Positions 1 through 8,914 of a stretch of 64,000 bases of DNA are shown here, piece by piece (the first letter of the stretch is position 1; each line of letters begins with the position of its first letter). Origin of the DNA: Neptunicella sp048268085 (GTDB lineage Bacteria; Pseudomonadota; Gammaproteobacteria; Enterobacterales; Alteromonadaceae); assembly GCF_048268085.1 (NCBI RefSeq), contig NZ_JBLWWF010000007.1, positions 1 to 64,000 on the forward strand. The letters run 5' to 3'. Made by a program: the position numbers and the translations under genes. The notes beneath the pieces were generated by a model. The model made no database searches, was not told the origin of the DNA, and worked only from the letters and a program-made list of their open reading frames with translations.

Positions 1-1231
1 CATAATCGCACCCGCAAATAACTATTTTTAGTATCCGTCCAGAAAGGTACAAATAATATTTCCACCCCTTTCTCGGCCAAAATCCGTGACAGTTCAGGAA
101 ACTCCACATCATAACAGATTAAAATACCGACCTTACCAGCATCCGTTTCGAATACAGATAGCTTGTCTCCCCCCTGAATGACCCAGTCATTCTGTTCGTG
201 TGGAGTAATATGGATTTTACGCTGTTCATCGATTTTACCACTGCGATGACATAAATAGGACACGTTATAGACTTTGTCACCTTCACTCAATGGCATCGAG
301 CCGGTAATAATATTGGCATTATATTCAATCGCCATTTGCGACATTTTTTCGCGAAATAAATCGGTATATTCGGCAAGGTAACGGATGGCCTCTGTTTGTG
401 AGGCTTGATTGGTCAAGCCCATCAATGGCGCGTTAAAAAATTCGGGAAAAACAATAAAGTCACTTTGATAGTCAGACACCGTATCAACAAAAAACTCGAT
501 TTGATCAAGCAATTCTTCGACGGACTCCACTTCACGCATTAGCCATTGCACAGCCCCTACCCTGACCACACTTTTCGGTGAGGTAAGCACTTTACCGGTA
601 GGCTCATATAAAATGTTATTCCATTCCAGCAAAGTGGCATAACCAACGGATTCCTGATCTTCCGGTAAGTATTTTTTCAGTAATCGTTTCACCTGAAAAT
701 CGTTGGCTAACTGAAAGCTCAAAATAGGATCGTAAATAGCTTTTTGATCCACCTGAGCAATATATTCCATGGGTGTCATTTCAGACTTGTAATTATGATA
801 TTTTGGAATCCGCCCGCCGGCCAGAATAGCGCGTAAATTATACTGGCGGCAGAGTTCTTTGCGGGCATCATACAAACGTCTGCCCAAACGTAATCCACGG
901 TGGCTGCTTTTTATTACCACATCCAGACCATATAAGGCATCGCCATCTGCATCGCTATTAACATTATTATTGCTATCAACAATATCGTCATAGGTATGAG
1001 GGTTAGAGAATCGTGCATAATCCACTTGAACACTCAGTGCAATGCCCACCAGCTCCCCACCATCCAGAATACCTATCTGGCCTTCAGGAAATTCGTCAAT
1101 CAAGTGAGAAATAGTATGTACAGGCCAAGCTCCGCCTAATTCGGTGTAGGTATCATCCATCAATGATTTAATTTGTGGATATTGAACTTTAGATAAATTA
1201 CAAATTTCGATACGAGCTTTTTCAACTGACA
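1..1231 (-). CDS. GNAT acetyltransferase-carbon/nitrogen hydrolase fusion, 3' part missing
   Basis: Reads leftward from ATG at 1231 and is still open at the window edge, so only the first 410 residues are seen. The N-terminal half (about residues 10-200) looks like a GNAT acyltransferase with the acceptor-loop pattern around residues 105-120 (VVIKSSHRGLRLGRRL). From about residue 222 a nitrilase-superfamily amidohydrolase begins. Its likely Glu-Lys-Cys triad is visible as E264 (FPEFFN), K339 (RKIHITP) and C373 (LICYDVEFPE). The two-domain arrangement is a known bacterial family; members hydrolyse C-N bonds of small amides, but the substrate is unknown. The missing part should be roughly the last 100 residues. 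The protein has no signal peptide and is probably cytoplasmic. Domain calls are firm; function is general. Confidence 0.9.
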
Positions 1232-1285
1232 TAAAAAATCGTTATCCTGTTATAAGTTAAGGTGCACTATATCAACACCGCAATT

Positions 1286-1879
1286 TTATTGGTCAATTAA
1301 CCAACCTTTAGCCACTGCCATATCAACCTGTTCTAGCACATAATTCCATAGCTTCGGGGCTAACTGTTGCAGGTAATCATTACGCTGTAATACTTGTGAC
1401 TTGAGCACGGTGTGTTGGGCCCAACTACCACCTTGATTAACCACGTTTTGCAACAGCGGTAGCACGCGATCCATGGCTTTGGCAAAGCGGGCATCCGCGC
1501 TGGTTGCTTGTTCAAATTCCAGCCATAACTGTAACATTTGTTGGTATTGTTCTTCTGGCAATAAGCCAAATATTCTTTCGGCCGCTTGACGTTCTATGGC
1601 TTGCTGAGCATCCAGCTCCTGTTGCGAGGCAAATGCGAAGGTATCCCCCGCATCGATTTCAACAATATCATGGATCAGCAACATGCTAACCACTCGGTTT
1701 ATATCTACCGGTTGCTCAGCGTAATCCTTAAGTACTTGAGCCATCAACGCAATATGCCAGCTATGTTCAGCACTATTTTCAAACCGATTATTGTCGCATT
1801 GAACTAACGCTTTACGACGGATAGCCTTAAGTTTGTCTAACTCGCGAATAAACGACAATTGTTGGGTGAGTGATTGCAT
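1286..1879 (-). CDS. HD-domain hydrolase, HDDC2/YfbR-like (197 aa)
   Basis: A soluble HD-superfamily phosphohydrolase of COG1896 type. Metal-binding residues are visible as H39 in NSAEHSWH and the H70-D71 pair in LLIHDIVE, followed by the family's EIDAGDTF stretch. Relatives act as 5'-deoxynucleotidases or related nucleotide phosphohydrolases, so a house-cleaning nucleotide role is reasonable but not proven. The ATG start at 1879 lies 10 bases after the neighbouring small gene, which suggests co-transcription with the leftward SDR and DUF genes. Length is normal for the family. Confidence 0.88.
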   Translation of the reverse strand: MQSLTQQLSFIRELDKLKAIRRKALVQCDNNRFENSAEHSWHIALMAQVLKDYAEQPVDINRVVSMLLIHDIVEIDAGDTFAFASQQELDAQQAIERQAAERIFGLLPEEQYQQMLQLWLEFEQATSADARFAKAMDRVLPLLQNVVNQGGSWAQHTVLKSQVLQRNDYLQQLAPKLWNYVLEQVDMAVAKGWLIDQ

Positions 1880-1889
1880 GACGATTTCA

Positions 1890-2129
1890 TTACTCCATCG
1901 TTTCTACTAGGGATTTGATCTTCGAGGCTTTTTCAAAATGATCCAGTTGATGAGTTTTTATCCACCATGTTGCAACTTGCATAAGAGTGTCAGGATCATC
2001 ATTTTTGTTGGCGAAAAAAGCATAAAAAGACAATCCCACATTAGCGCCTTTAGCGGCTATTTTCTGCTCACAGATGCGTATAATTTTAGCTCGTAAGTCA
2101 CGTTCAAAACCGTTCGGTAAAACTACCAA
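1890..2129 (-). CDS. Small conserved protein, probably DUF6500 family (79 aa)
   Basis: Short soluble protein with the segments GLSFYAFFANKND and WWIKTHQLDHFEKA, which I recall from the DUF6500 family of marine gammaproteobacteria; no function is known. The only in-frame start near the 5' end is a TTG at 2129 that overlaps the end of the SDR gene by 7 bases, and no purine-rich ribosome binding site precedes it, so the exact start is uncertain and translation may depend on coupling to the upstream gene. No signal peptide, membrane segment or cysteine motif is visible. Confidence 0.7.
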   Translation of the reverse strand: MVVLPNGFERDLRAKIIRICEQKIAAKGANVGLSFYAFFANKNDDPDTLMQVATWWIKTHQLDHFEKASKIKSLVETME

Positions 2130-2785
2130 GGGAGGGATTCACCATTAGCATGCTGGAATTGACCGGATGTTTGCAGATTTAATTCATCGATGCGACTAAT
2201 TAATTGCTGCGCGGCCACTTCAGCGGTGATATCTCCGGCTCCCCCCACCATATCGGTTTGGACAAACCCGGGATGTAAAATGGCCACAGCAATACCCTGT
2301 GCTTTTAAATCTTTTGCCAGTGATACGGCGCCCGCATTAAGTGCGGCTTTTGACATACGATAACCATAATAGCCACCGGACGCATTGTCCGTCATTGACC
2401 CCATACGACTGGTAATCATGGCAACTTTGGCCTTTTCCGCTAAACAAGGCAGTAACGTCTGGGTAAAGAGAATGGGCGCTAATGAATTAACCTGAAACTG
2501 GTACATGATCCGGTTGGCGTCCATATCTGACAAGGTTTCAGTTCCCAACACACCCGCATTATTGATAAGTAAATCAATTTTTTGTTTGGATAAGGCTGAA
2601 CTGATTTTGTCGTAGGTCAAAGGCTCGGCCATATTAACCCCGTCAATTATCGTCGCTGCGGATTTATCCAACTCACCGGATGAATGCCGACATACAGCCC
2701 ACACTTTATCTCCTCGCTGACTCAATTGTTTGGTTAAGGCCAAACCTATTCCACGGTTTGCGCCAGTAATTAATACATTGGCCAT
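2123..2785 (-). CDS. Short-chain dehydrogenase/reductase (220 aa)
   Basis: Classical short SDR fold: the dinucleotide-binding TGANRGIG motif is at residues 7-14, NNAG at 75-78, a catalytic Ser near 126 (ITSRMGS) and the YxxxK pair Y142-K146. It catalyses an NAD(P)-dependent carbonyl/alcohol conversion of unknown substrate in the cytoplasm. Its ATG overlaps the kdsB stop codon by one base (TAATG), so it is translationally coupled to the lipopolysaccharide genes upstream, but coupling alone does not show a role in that pathway. Length is at the short end of the family. Confidence 0.9.
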   Translation of the reverse strand: MANVLITGANRGIGLALTKQLSQRGDKVWAVCRHSSGELDKSAATIIDGVNMAEPLTYDKISSALSKQKIDLLINNAGVLGTETLSDMDANRIMYQFQVNSLAPILFTQTLLPCLAEKAKVAMITSRMGSMTDNASGGYYGYRMSKAALNAGAVSLAKDLKAQGIAVAILHPGFVQTDMVGGAGDITAEVAAQQLISRIDELNLQTSGQFQHANGESLPW

Positions 2786-3537
2786 TATTGATTCCTTATC
2801 AATCGTTGTAAATCAGCGGGGGTATCCACTCCCGTTGGCGGTACCTGCCTAGCAATATCCACATGAATTTTTTCGCCGTGCCATAACACCCGTAATTGTT
2901 CCAATGACTCAATTTGCTCAAGTCCCGATGGCTGCATATTGACGTACTGCTTAATAAACTCGGCTTTATATGCGTAAATACCAATGTGACGCAGATAATA
3001 ATCACCAATTTCATCAATCACGTCTTCATCCATAAAGCGGCTGCGATCATAAGGGATGGTAGAGCGACTGAAATACAAGGCATATCCTTGTTTATCGGTG
3101 ACCACTTTAACCACATTAGGATTAAAGGCTTCTTCCACATCGGTAATCTTCACAGCCAATGTAGCCATTTCAGCTTGAGTAAAGTGATGTAAATTTTCAG
3201 CGACCTGTTGAATATTCACTGCCGGTATAAAGGGTTCATCCCCCTGAACATTAACCACCACGTGATCACTTTGCAGATTAAGTTTACTCACTACTTCGGC
3301 TAAACGTTCCGTTCCCGACTCATGTTGATTACTGGTCATGCACACTTGGCCACCAAACTGTTCTACCACATCGGCAATACGCTGATCATCAGTAGCAACG
3401 ATGACCTGACTTGCTCCGGCTTCCAATGCTCGTTGGTAAACGTGCTGGATCATCGGCATTCCATTGATATCGGCCAACGGCTTGCCCGGAAATCGGCTGG
3501 AAGCGTAACGGGCAGGAATAATGACGGTAAATTTCAT
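2785..3537 (-). CDS. kdsB: 3-deoxy-manno-octulosonate cytidylyltransferase (CMP-Kdo synthetase)
   Basis: Activates Kdo with CTP to CMP-Kdo for transfer to lipid A in lipopolysaccharide inner-core synthesis. The N-terminal signature IIPARYASSRFPGKPL and the later NVQGDEPFI motif are diagnostic. I place the start at ATG 3537, giving 250 residues, close to the E. coli enzyme, because AAAGG lies six bases upstream; a TTG two codons earlier is also open. The gene follows trm112 by only two bases and precedes the SDR with a one-base overlap, as part of the msbA-lpxK-trm112-kdsB run. Cytoplasmic. Confidence 0.97.
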   Translation of the reverse strand: MKFTVIIPARYASSRFPGKPLADINGMPMIQHVYQRALEAGASQVIVATDDQRIADVVEQFGGQVCMTSNQHESGTERLAEVVSKLNLQSDHVVVNVQGDEPFIPAVNIQQVAENLHHFTQAEMATLAVKITDVEEAFNPNVVKVVTDKQGYALYFSRSTIPYDRSRFMDEDVIDEIGDYYLRHIGIYAYKAEFIKQYVNMQPSGLEQIESLEQLRVLWHGEKIHVDIARQVPPTGVDTPADLQRLIRNQ

Positions 3538-3539
3538 CT

Positions 3540-3737
3540 TCAACCTTTAATTTCTTCAAGCTCATCACTGGTTAATTCACGACTTTCATTTTCCAATAAA
3601 ATCGGAATATTTTCCCTGACTGGATAAGCTAACTTGTCAAAACGGCAAACCAGTTCTTGATTATCTTTGTTTAAAATCAACTTACCTTTGCATAAAGGAC
3701 AAGCCAAAATTGTTAATAAGGCTTTATCGAACGCCAT
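3540..3737 (-). CDS. Trm112 family protein (YcaR-like, 65 aa)
   Basis: Small zinc-ribbon-like Trm112 protein: CPLCKGKL near residues 13-20 and the LVCRFDKLAYPVRENIPILL segment are typical, although only three of the four classical cysteines are seen (C13, C16 and one near residue 31). In gammaproteobacteria this gene sits between lpxK and kdsB, exactly as here; the eukaryotic and archaeal homologue activates methyltransferases, whereas the bacterial role is poorly defined. It overlaps the 3' end of lpxK by 14 bases and its stop lies just before the kdsB start, so expression is coupled. Confidence 0.92.
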   Translation of the reverse strand: MAFDKALLTILACPLCKGKLILNKDNQELVCRFDKLAYPVRENIPILLENESRELTSDELEEIKG

Positions 3738-4710
3738 TTTTTACCGCCTTCACTTTTTTAAGAAATAGTTGTCGAAATTCTTCGGTTAATTTAGCACTGA
3801 CCGGCAGATACCACCAATTTTGCTGGGCAAACTCACGGCACTTTACTGCATCTTTTTCAGTCATTAAAACCGTCCCTGCCGGAATGTCTTTAGGTTTAAA
3901 ACGATGGTGATCGGCAAAGACTAAACATTGGGCTAAATTAACCTGTTTAGACTTAAGCAAATCAAAAAAACGTTGGGGGTTACCAATTGCCGCTATCGCT
4001 GTCACAGGCTGTTGTTGTAACTCACTGATCGGCAAGCTTTTATTCGCCTGTTGAAGATTAACCAACCGCCCGGATTCAAGAGACATTAAAAAATCGCCTT
4101 TTCGGACCATTCCACCGTTCACCACCACAAAATCCACGCTATTCATTCGTTCTGCACCTTCACGCAAGGGGCCCATCGGCAACAAATAACGATTCCCCAA
4201 GCGTCGCTGGCCATCCATTACCACCAATTCGATATCACGATCAAGCGCATAATGTTGTAAGCCATCATCACAAATAATCACATCGCAACGGTGCTGCTCC
4301 AGCAAATATTGCCCCCCTCGTACCCGATTTGGATCAACAACCAAAGGACAACGAATGTGTTGACGCATTAATACTGGTTCATCGCCAACTTCCGCGGCAG
4401 AACTCTCTGTTTGCACCAATTGCGGATAATCAATACCTTTGCCGCCATAGCCTCGACTTAGCACTCCCGGGTGATAACCTTCCTGACGAAGAATTTCCAC
4501 TAACCGTATAACCAATGGCGTTTTTCCGGTGCCTCCAACACTTATATTGCCCACCACAATAACCGGTACCGGAAGCTTGACAGATTTGAATATACCGCGC
4601 TGATAGGCTTTTTTACGCAACGTCGATATTGCCCAAAATAATGCCGTTAATGGCCACAACAACCACACTATTGGATTTTTACTATACCAGGCGCGTTCCA
4701 ACCAACTCAT
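3724..4710 (-). CDS. lpxK: Tetraacyldisaccharide 4'-kinase
   Basis: Phosphorylates the 4' position of the tetraacyl-disaccharide 1-phosphate to give lipid IVA, the sixth step of lipid A synthesis, at the inner face of the inner membrane. The N-terminal membrane-association segment (about residues 8-32, LWPLTALFWAIS) precedes the P-loop VGGTGKTPLV near residue 60. At 328 residues it equals the E. coli enzyme in length. Its ATG overlaps the msbA stop by one base, and its 3' end overlaps trm112 by 14 bases; the order msbA-lpxK-trm112-kdsB is conserved in the class. Confidence 0.97.
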   Translation of the reverse strand: MSWLERAWYSKNPIVWLLWPLTALFWAISTLRKKAYQRGIFKSVKLPVPVIVVGNISVGGTGKTPLVIRLVEILRQEGYHPGVLSRGYGGKGIDYPQLVQTESSAAEVGDEPVLMRQHIRCPLVVDPNRVRGGQYLLEQHRCDVIICDDGLQHYALDRDIELVVMDGQRRLGNRYLLPMGPLREGAERMNSVDFVVVNGGMVRKGDFLMSLESGRLVNLQQANKSLPISELQQQPVTAIAAIGNPQRFFDLLKSKQVNLAQCLVFADHHRFKPKDIPAGTVLMTEKDAVKCREFAQQNWWYLPVSAKLTEEFRQLFLKKVKAVKNGVR

Positions 4711-6458
4711 TAATGATGACCTTCAACAAACTGCATCTTGTGTAATGATGCATAAGGGCCATCATTATCAATTAATTGGTGATGATTACCTTGCTCGATA
4801 ATTTGACCTTGTTCGATCACTAAGATTTGGTCAGCCTTTTCAATCGTAGAAAGGCGATGAGCAATCACAATACTGGTTCTGTCCTGCTGCAGCTTTTCTA
4901 AGGCATCCTGAATTAAACGCTCTGACTCGGTATCCAGCGCGGACGTCGCCTCATCCAAAATCAATATTGGTGCATCGGTTAAAATGGCTCGTGCAATCGC
5001 AATACGTTGCCGCTGTCCACCGGATAACATTAAGCCGTTCTCGCCTATCTGGGTGTCCAACCCTTGCGGCATATCATCAACAAACTCCATGACATGAGCG
5101 GTTTTAGCAGCGGCCAAAATTTGTTCAGTGGAGACATTCTCGGCACCATAGGCAATATTATTGGCAATACTGTCACTGAATAAGGTTACCTGCTGCGAAA
5201 CCAAAGCAAATTGTTTACGTAAATCTTTCAGTTTTAATGCCTCGATATTGATACCATCGAGTAAAACCTCACCTTGCTGTGCTTGGTAAAAACGCGTCAA
5301 TAAACTGGATATGGTGGACTTGCCACTGCCCGAACGGCCCACTAACGCTAAGGATTCTCCCTGTTTTACACTAAAGGAAATATCCTTCAGGGCATCTTGC
5401 TCCTTACCCGGATAGCAAAATGTGACATGATTAAACTCAATATTTCCTTGCGAACGCACCAGCCGTTGTTGTCCGGTGTCCTGTTCCACTTTCTGATCAA
5501 TTACTTCAAATACGCTGCTACAAGCCGCCATACCGCGCTGGAAATCGCTATTAATGGTCGTTAACTGTTTAAGCGGCTTAAGTAACATGATCATATTTAC
5601 TACCACTTGAGTAAATATACCGGGAGTTAGATGTTCCACCATCTGCGGCACACTGGCGATGTATAACACCGCAGCCAAAGCTATGGAGGCAATAATTTGA
5701 ATAGAGCTCACGCTTAAAATTTGTGCCACCAACAATTTCATAATTTGTTGACGGTTATAGTTATTACGCCGAGTAAACTTCTCTACTTCTTTATCTTGAC
5801 CACCAAACATCAAAACGACTTTATGGCCTTTAATAACCTGCTCAACATTGGTCGTTAAACTTCCCATCGCTTGCTGGATGCTGCGACTGACTTCACGAAA
5901 ACGTTTACTTACCACCGAGACAATAACGGCTACGACCGGCCCGATTAGCAAAAAGATCAACGACAATTGCCATGAGTAATAAAACATAGCAATAAGTAAA
6001 CCCACCACAAACGCACCTTCACGTACCATGGTTGCCATGGCCTTGCCCGCCGCATTGGCTACTTGTTCGGTGTCGTAAATTACTTTGGAAATAAGATTGC
6101 CCGGTGCATTTTTATCGTGGAAAGAAACCGGCAAATAAAGGTAATGCTGGAAAAGTTGCTGACGAAGATTCATCACCACTTTGTTACCAATCCAACCTAG
6201 GGTGTACGTTCCCATAAAATTGAACAGGCCACGCAAAATGAAGATCGGCACTACAAACCAGGCTGCCATGCGTAAAAAATCGTAATCTCCGCCCCCCAAA
6301 CTATCATCAATTAAGGGTTTAAGTTGGGCAATAACAAGGGCATCCAGTAAGGCATAACCTATCATGCCAATGGCAGAAACCAGAAACGCCAGTTTAAAAT
6401 CGCTTAAATATCGGCGAAAACGACGAAAGGTTTGAGTGCGGTTGAGAGTTTCAGTCAT
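4710..6458 (-). CDS. msbA: Lipid A export ABC transporter, ATP-binding/permease protein
   Basis: Flips core-lipid A from the inner to the outer leaflet of the inner membrane. It has an N-terminal six-helix transmembrane domain (about residues 15-310) and a C-terminal nucleotide-binding domain with Walker A GRSGSGKST, signature LSGGQRQRIAIARA, Walker B ILILDEATSALD and the switch histidine in IAHRLST. Starting at ATG 6458 (MTETLNR) gives 582 residues, the same as E. coli MsbA; a TTG at 6515 would add 19 residues but lacks support. The intergenic gap to comEC upstream is about 165 bases, enough for its own promoter. Confidence 0.96.
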   Translation of the reverse strand: MTETLNRTQTFRRFRRYLSDFKLAFLVSAIGMIGYALLDALVIAQLKPLIDDSLGGGDYDFLRMAAWFVVPIFILRGLFNFMGTYTLGWIGNKVVMNLRQQLFQHYLYLPVSFHDKNAPGNLISKVIYDTEQVANAAGKAMATMVREGAFVVGLLIAMFYYSWQLSLIFLLIGPVVAVIVSVVSKRFREVSRSIQQAMGSLTTNVEQVIKGHKVVLMFGGQDKEVEKFTRRNNYNRQQIMKLLVAQILSVSSIQIIASIALAAVLYIASVPQMVEHLTPGIFTQVVVNMIMLLKPLKQLTTINSDFQRGMAACSSVFEVIDQKVEQDTGQQRLVRSQGNIEFNHVTFCYPGKEQDALKDISFSVKQGESLALVGRSGSGKSTISSLLTRFYQAQQGEVLLDGINIEALKLKDLRKQFALVSQQVTLFSDSIANNIAYGAENVSTEQILAAAKTAHVMEFVDDMPQGLDTQIGENGLMLSGGQRQRIAIARAILTDAPILILDEATSALDTESERLIQDALEKLQQDRTSIVIAHRLSTIEKADQILVIEQGQIIEQGNHHQLIDNDGPYASLHKMQFVEGHH

Positions 6459-6622
6459 AGTTATACTATTTGAGTTCGATTCGCCTATTGTAACGTTGCC
6501 AGCAAAATTACCCAACTATCAATAAGATATTTTAATTTTTATCTACCAGACAAAATGCCCCGCTGTTTCAGACAGCAAAAAATTGAATCACCATCCGACC
6601 TTTTGACTAACCCAGCTATATC

Positions 6623-8884
6623 CTAATTATTCGCATACCAATATGGGTATACGTCCTGTCGGTAGGTCAAGGTGGCTATGTTTTCTGGTGAAAAGATAAA
6701 GCTGGTTTGTCCGTTTTCTGACGTTGAATAAATTGTGGCTGCACTTTGCTGGTAACGAGCAACCACCTGTTTGTCCGGAAAGTGCCAACGATTCAAATAA
6801 CCTTGACTGAATACCACTAATTGAGGATTAACAGCGTCAATAAATGCCGGTGACGATGACGTTTTGCTCCCATGATGGGGAACAATTAAAATATCAGCCT
6901 GTAATGAATCATTGGATGATTTTGTGACTAAATGCTGTTCGGCCAGTTGTTCTATATCGCCTGCCAACAACACCTTATGCAGCCCGTCACTGATCATCAA
7001 CACACAGGAACGGTTATTTTCATTGCCGCTAAAATCAGCGGGTGGCCAGAGTACTTTTAATCTTAATCCATGCCATTGTTGCTGCCAGCCTTGCTGACAT
7101 TGGTCGTGATTGGAAAGCTTTTGACGAATAGGTATCTGTGCAGATAGCGACGCAAGACTGCCTATATGATCCATATCATGATGAGAAATAAACACCCAAT
7201 CCAAGCTCTGAATCCCGCGTTTTTGCAATACCGGTAGTAACACAGCATCTGCCATGTTGAATCCACTTGGATAGGCCGGCCCAACGTCATACACGAATGC
7301 ATTCTGTTGAGCCTGTACAATCACAGATAATCCCTGCCCTACATCCAAGACATCCACTCGCCAGTCGGGTTTATTAGTATCGATAAAATGTGACAGTAGA
7401 GGTAATAACAACAAGCTACTTAAGACTTTTTTCATGGGAAGTGGTGGCAAGCAAATTTGTACAATAAACACACTTAAACACAGCCATGCCATCACACCAA
7501 TATCCATCAAACTTATTGCCACACCATGGAGCTGACTCACCCACTCCAACGCTGTTATACAATAAGATGCTAACCAATCGGCAATGGAAAAAATCCACAT
7601 CGCCACATTGCTGCTAACACTAAACGCTAGCAGTCCAACTAAACATAAGGGCACCAATAATAATGTCACCACCGGTACGGCCAGCAGATTAACAAAGGGG
7701 GCAACAAAGGACATCAGCCCAAATTGCCAAGCAACCATGGGTAACATCATCAAACATAACACCATTTGTACCCGCACCATTACTGTTAAGGACTGTTTGA
7801 ATGTAATTGCCCTTTGAGCGGTTTTAGACTGTTTAACCACTGGCCAGCGCCAAAAAAGCAGACCGATAATCATCACGGCCATAAAACTCAACCAAAAGCT
7901 GACTGACAACATACTCAGCGGCATAAGCAGCATGAAGATCAATAGGCAACTTAACCAAATACGGCTGGGACGCCAGTATTGGTAGCGCACTACTAAGATT
8001 GACACCATTAACAGCATCAACCACGCACGTAGGGTAGGTAAGCTAAATCCGGCCAGAAATGAATAACCAAAAGCGCTGCATAGCGCGATAAGAATACTGG
8101 CATGATGCACATTAATTTGTTGTGGACAAAAGCGCCCCAACAGCTGACTAAACAGCCAGTAACTCAATGCGCTAACAATCCCAAGATGTAAACCTGAAAT
8201 AGCAATTAAATGAGCAATACCGGTGCGTTGTGCCAGTTGCCAGTCATCTGGTTCCAGTAATCCACGGTAGCCCAAGGTTAAGGCGGCCAGCCAACGAGTA
8301 TTTTGCAGAGGTAATTGGACAAATTCATTCAGTAGTTCCTGTCGCCAACTCACAGATGGCTGCAGAATCTGATTGTCCGCTTTATTAATGACGTAACCGG
8401 TGGCCCGAATATGATTAGCCAATAACCATTGTTGATAATTGAAGCGTGCATCATTGGCTAAACCATGGGCGGGTTTTAGCTTTACCCGTAATTTTACTTT
8501 TTGCCCTTGTTGTAGCAAAAACGCAGGTTCATTCCAGCTTAATCGCAATGAAGGCGCATTGAAGTCCAGCGGCTGGTGATTGAAACGAGTTACCAGCAGG
8601 TTAAAGCGAATCGGATTAGCCGGTAACACCACCGTGGTGATCTGCCCTTCGACCCAGACCGATTGTTTAACCAAGCTGGACGGTAACTGCCAGGATAGTT
8701 GCCAATAGCCCACTAAAGCGAGCCAGATGACGCCGGCTAACAAGCCCGATAACGCTAAACGATTATATTTAACACTGATTAAGCACACAAAAGCCGCGAT
8801 ACACAGTACCGCGGCTGAAGGTAATGTTGACCAGCATAATGCACTAAAACAGCCGAGTAGAAAAAATACAATCCATGTATTCAC
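6623..8884 (-). CDS. comEC: ComEC/Rec2 DNA-internalisation channel
   Basis: Inner-membrane channel protein for single-stranded DNA uptake during transformation. It shows N-terminal helices and a DUF4131-like region, a central Competence domain with many transmembrane helices (about residues 195-480, with LIAISGLHLGIVSALSYW), and a C-terminal metallo-beta-lactamase-like domain whose ISHHDMDHIG motif near residue 560 carries metal ligands, plus VPHHGSKTS later. The 753-residue length is full for the family. The start is GTG at 8884. Proximity to msbA is common in gammaproteobacteria. Presence of the gene suggests, but does not prove, natural competence. Confidence 0.94.
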   Translation of the reverse strand: MNTWIVFFLLGCFSALCWSTLPSAAVLCIAAFVCLISVKYNRLALSGLLAGVIWLALVGYWQLSWQLPSSLVKQSVWVEGQITTVVLPANPIRFNLLVTRFNHQPLDFNAPSLRLSWNEPAFLLQQGQKVKLRVKLKPAHGLANDARFNYQQWLLANHIRATGYVINKADNQILQPSVSWRQELLNEFVQLPLQNTRWLAALTLGYRGLLEPDDWQLAQRTGIAHLIAISGLHLGIVSALSYWLFSQLLGRFCPQQINVHHASILIALCSAFGYSFLAGFSLPTLRAWLMLLMVSILVVRYQYWRPSRIWLSCLLIFMLLMPLSMLSVSFWLSFMAVMIIGLLFWRWPVVKQSKTAQRAITFKQSLTVMVRVQMVLCLMMLPMVAWQFGLMSFVAPFVNLLAVPVVTLLLVPLCLVGLLAFSVSSNVAMWIFSIADWLASYCITALEWVSQLHGVAISLMDIGVMAWLCLSVFIVQICLPPLPMKKVLSSLLLLPLLSHFIDTNKPDWRVDVLDVGQGLSVIVQAQQNAFVYDVGPAYPSGFNMADAVLLPVLQKRGIQSLDWVFISHHDMDHIGSLASLSAQIPIRQKLSNHDQCQQGWQQQWHGLRLKVLWPPADFSGNENNRSCVLMISDGLHKVLLAGDIEQLAEQHLVTKSSNDSLQADILIVPHHGSKTSSSPAFIDAVNPQLVVFSQGYLNRWHFPDKQVVARYQQSAATIYSTSENGQTSFIFSPENIATLTYRQDVYPYWYANN

Positions 8885-8914
8885 ACAGCCTAACCTTAAT
8901 CGTTAAATGTAGGG

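Noticed and set aside
6459..6515. Longer msbA start at TTG 6515
   Set aside because: Adds 19 residues not expected in the family; ATG 6458 gives 582 residues as in E. coli.
6541..6600. Hairpin between comEC and msbA as a terminator
   Set aside because: Only a five-base-pair stem (GCTGT/ACAGC), and the T-run lies before the hairpin on the comEC strand, not after it.
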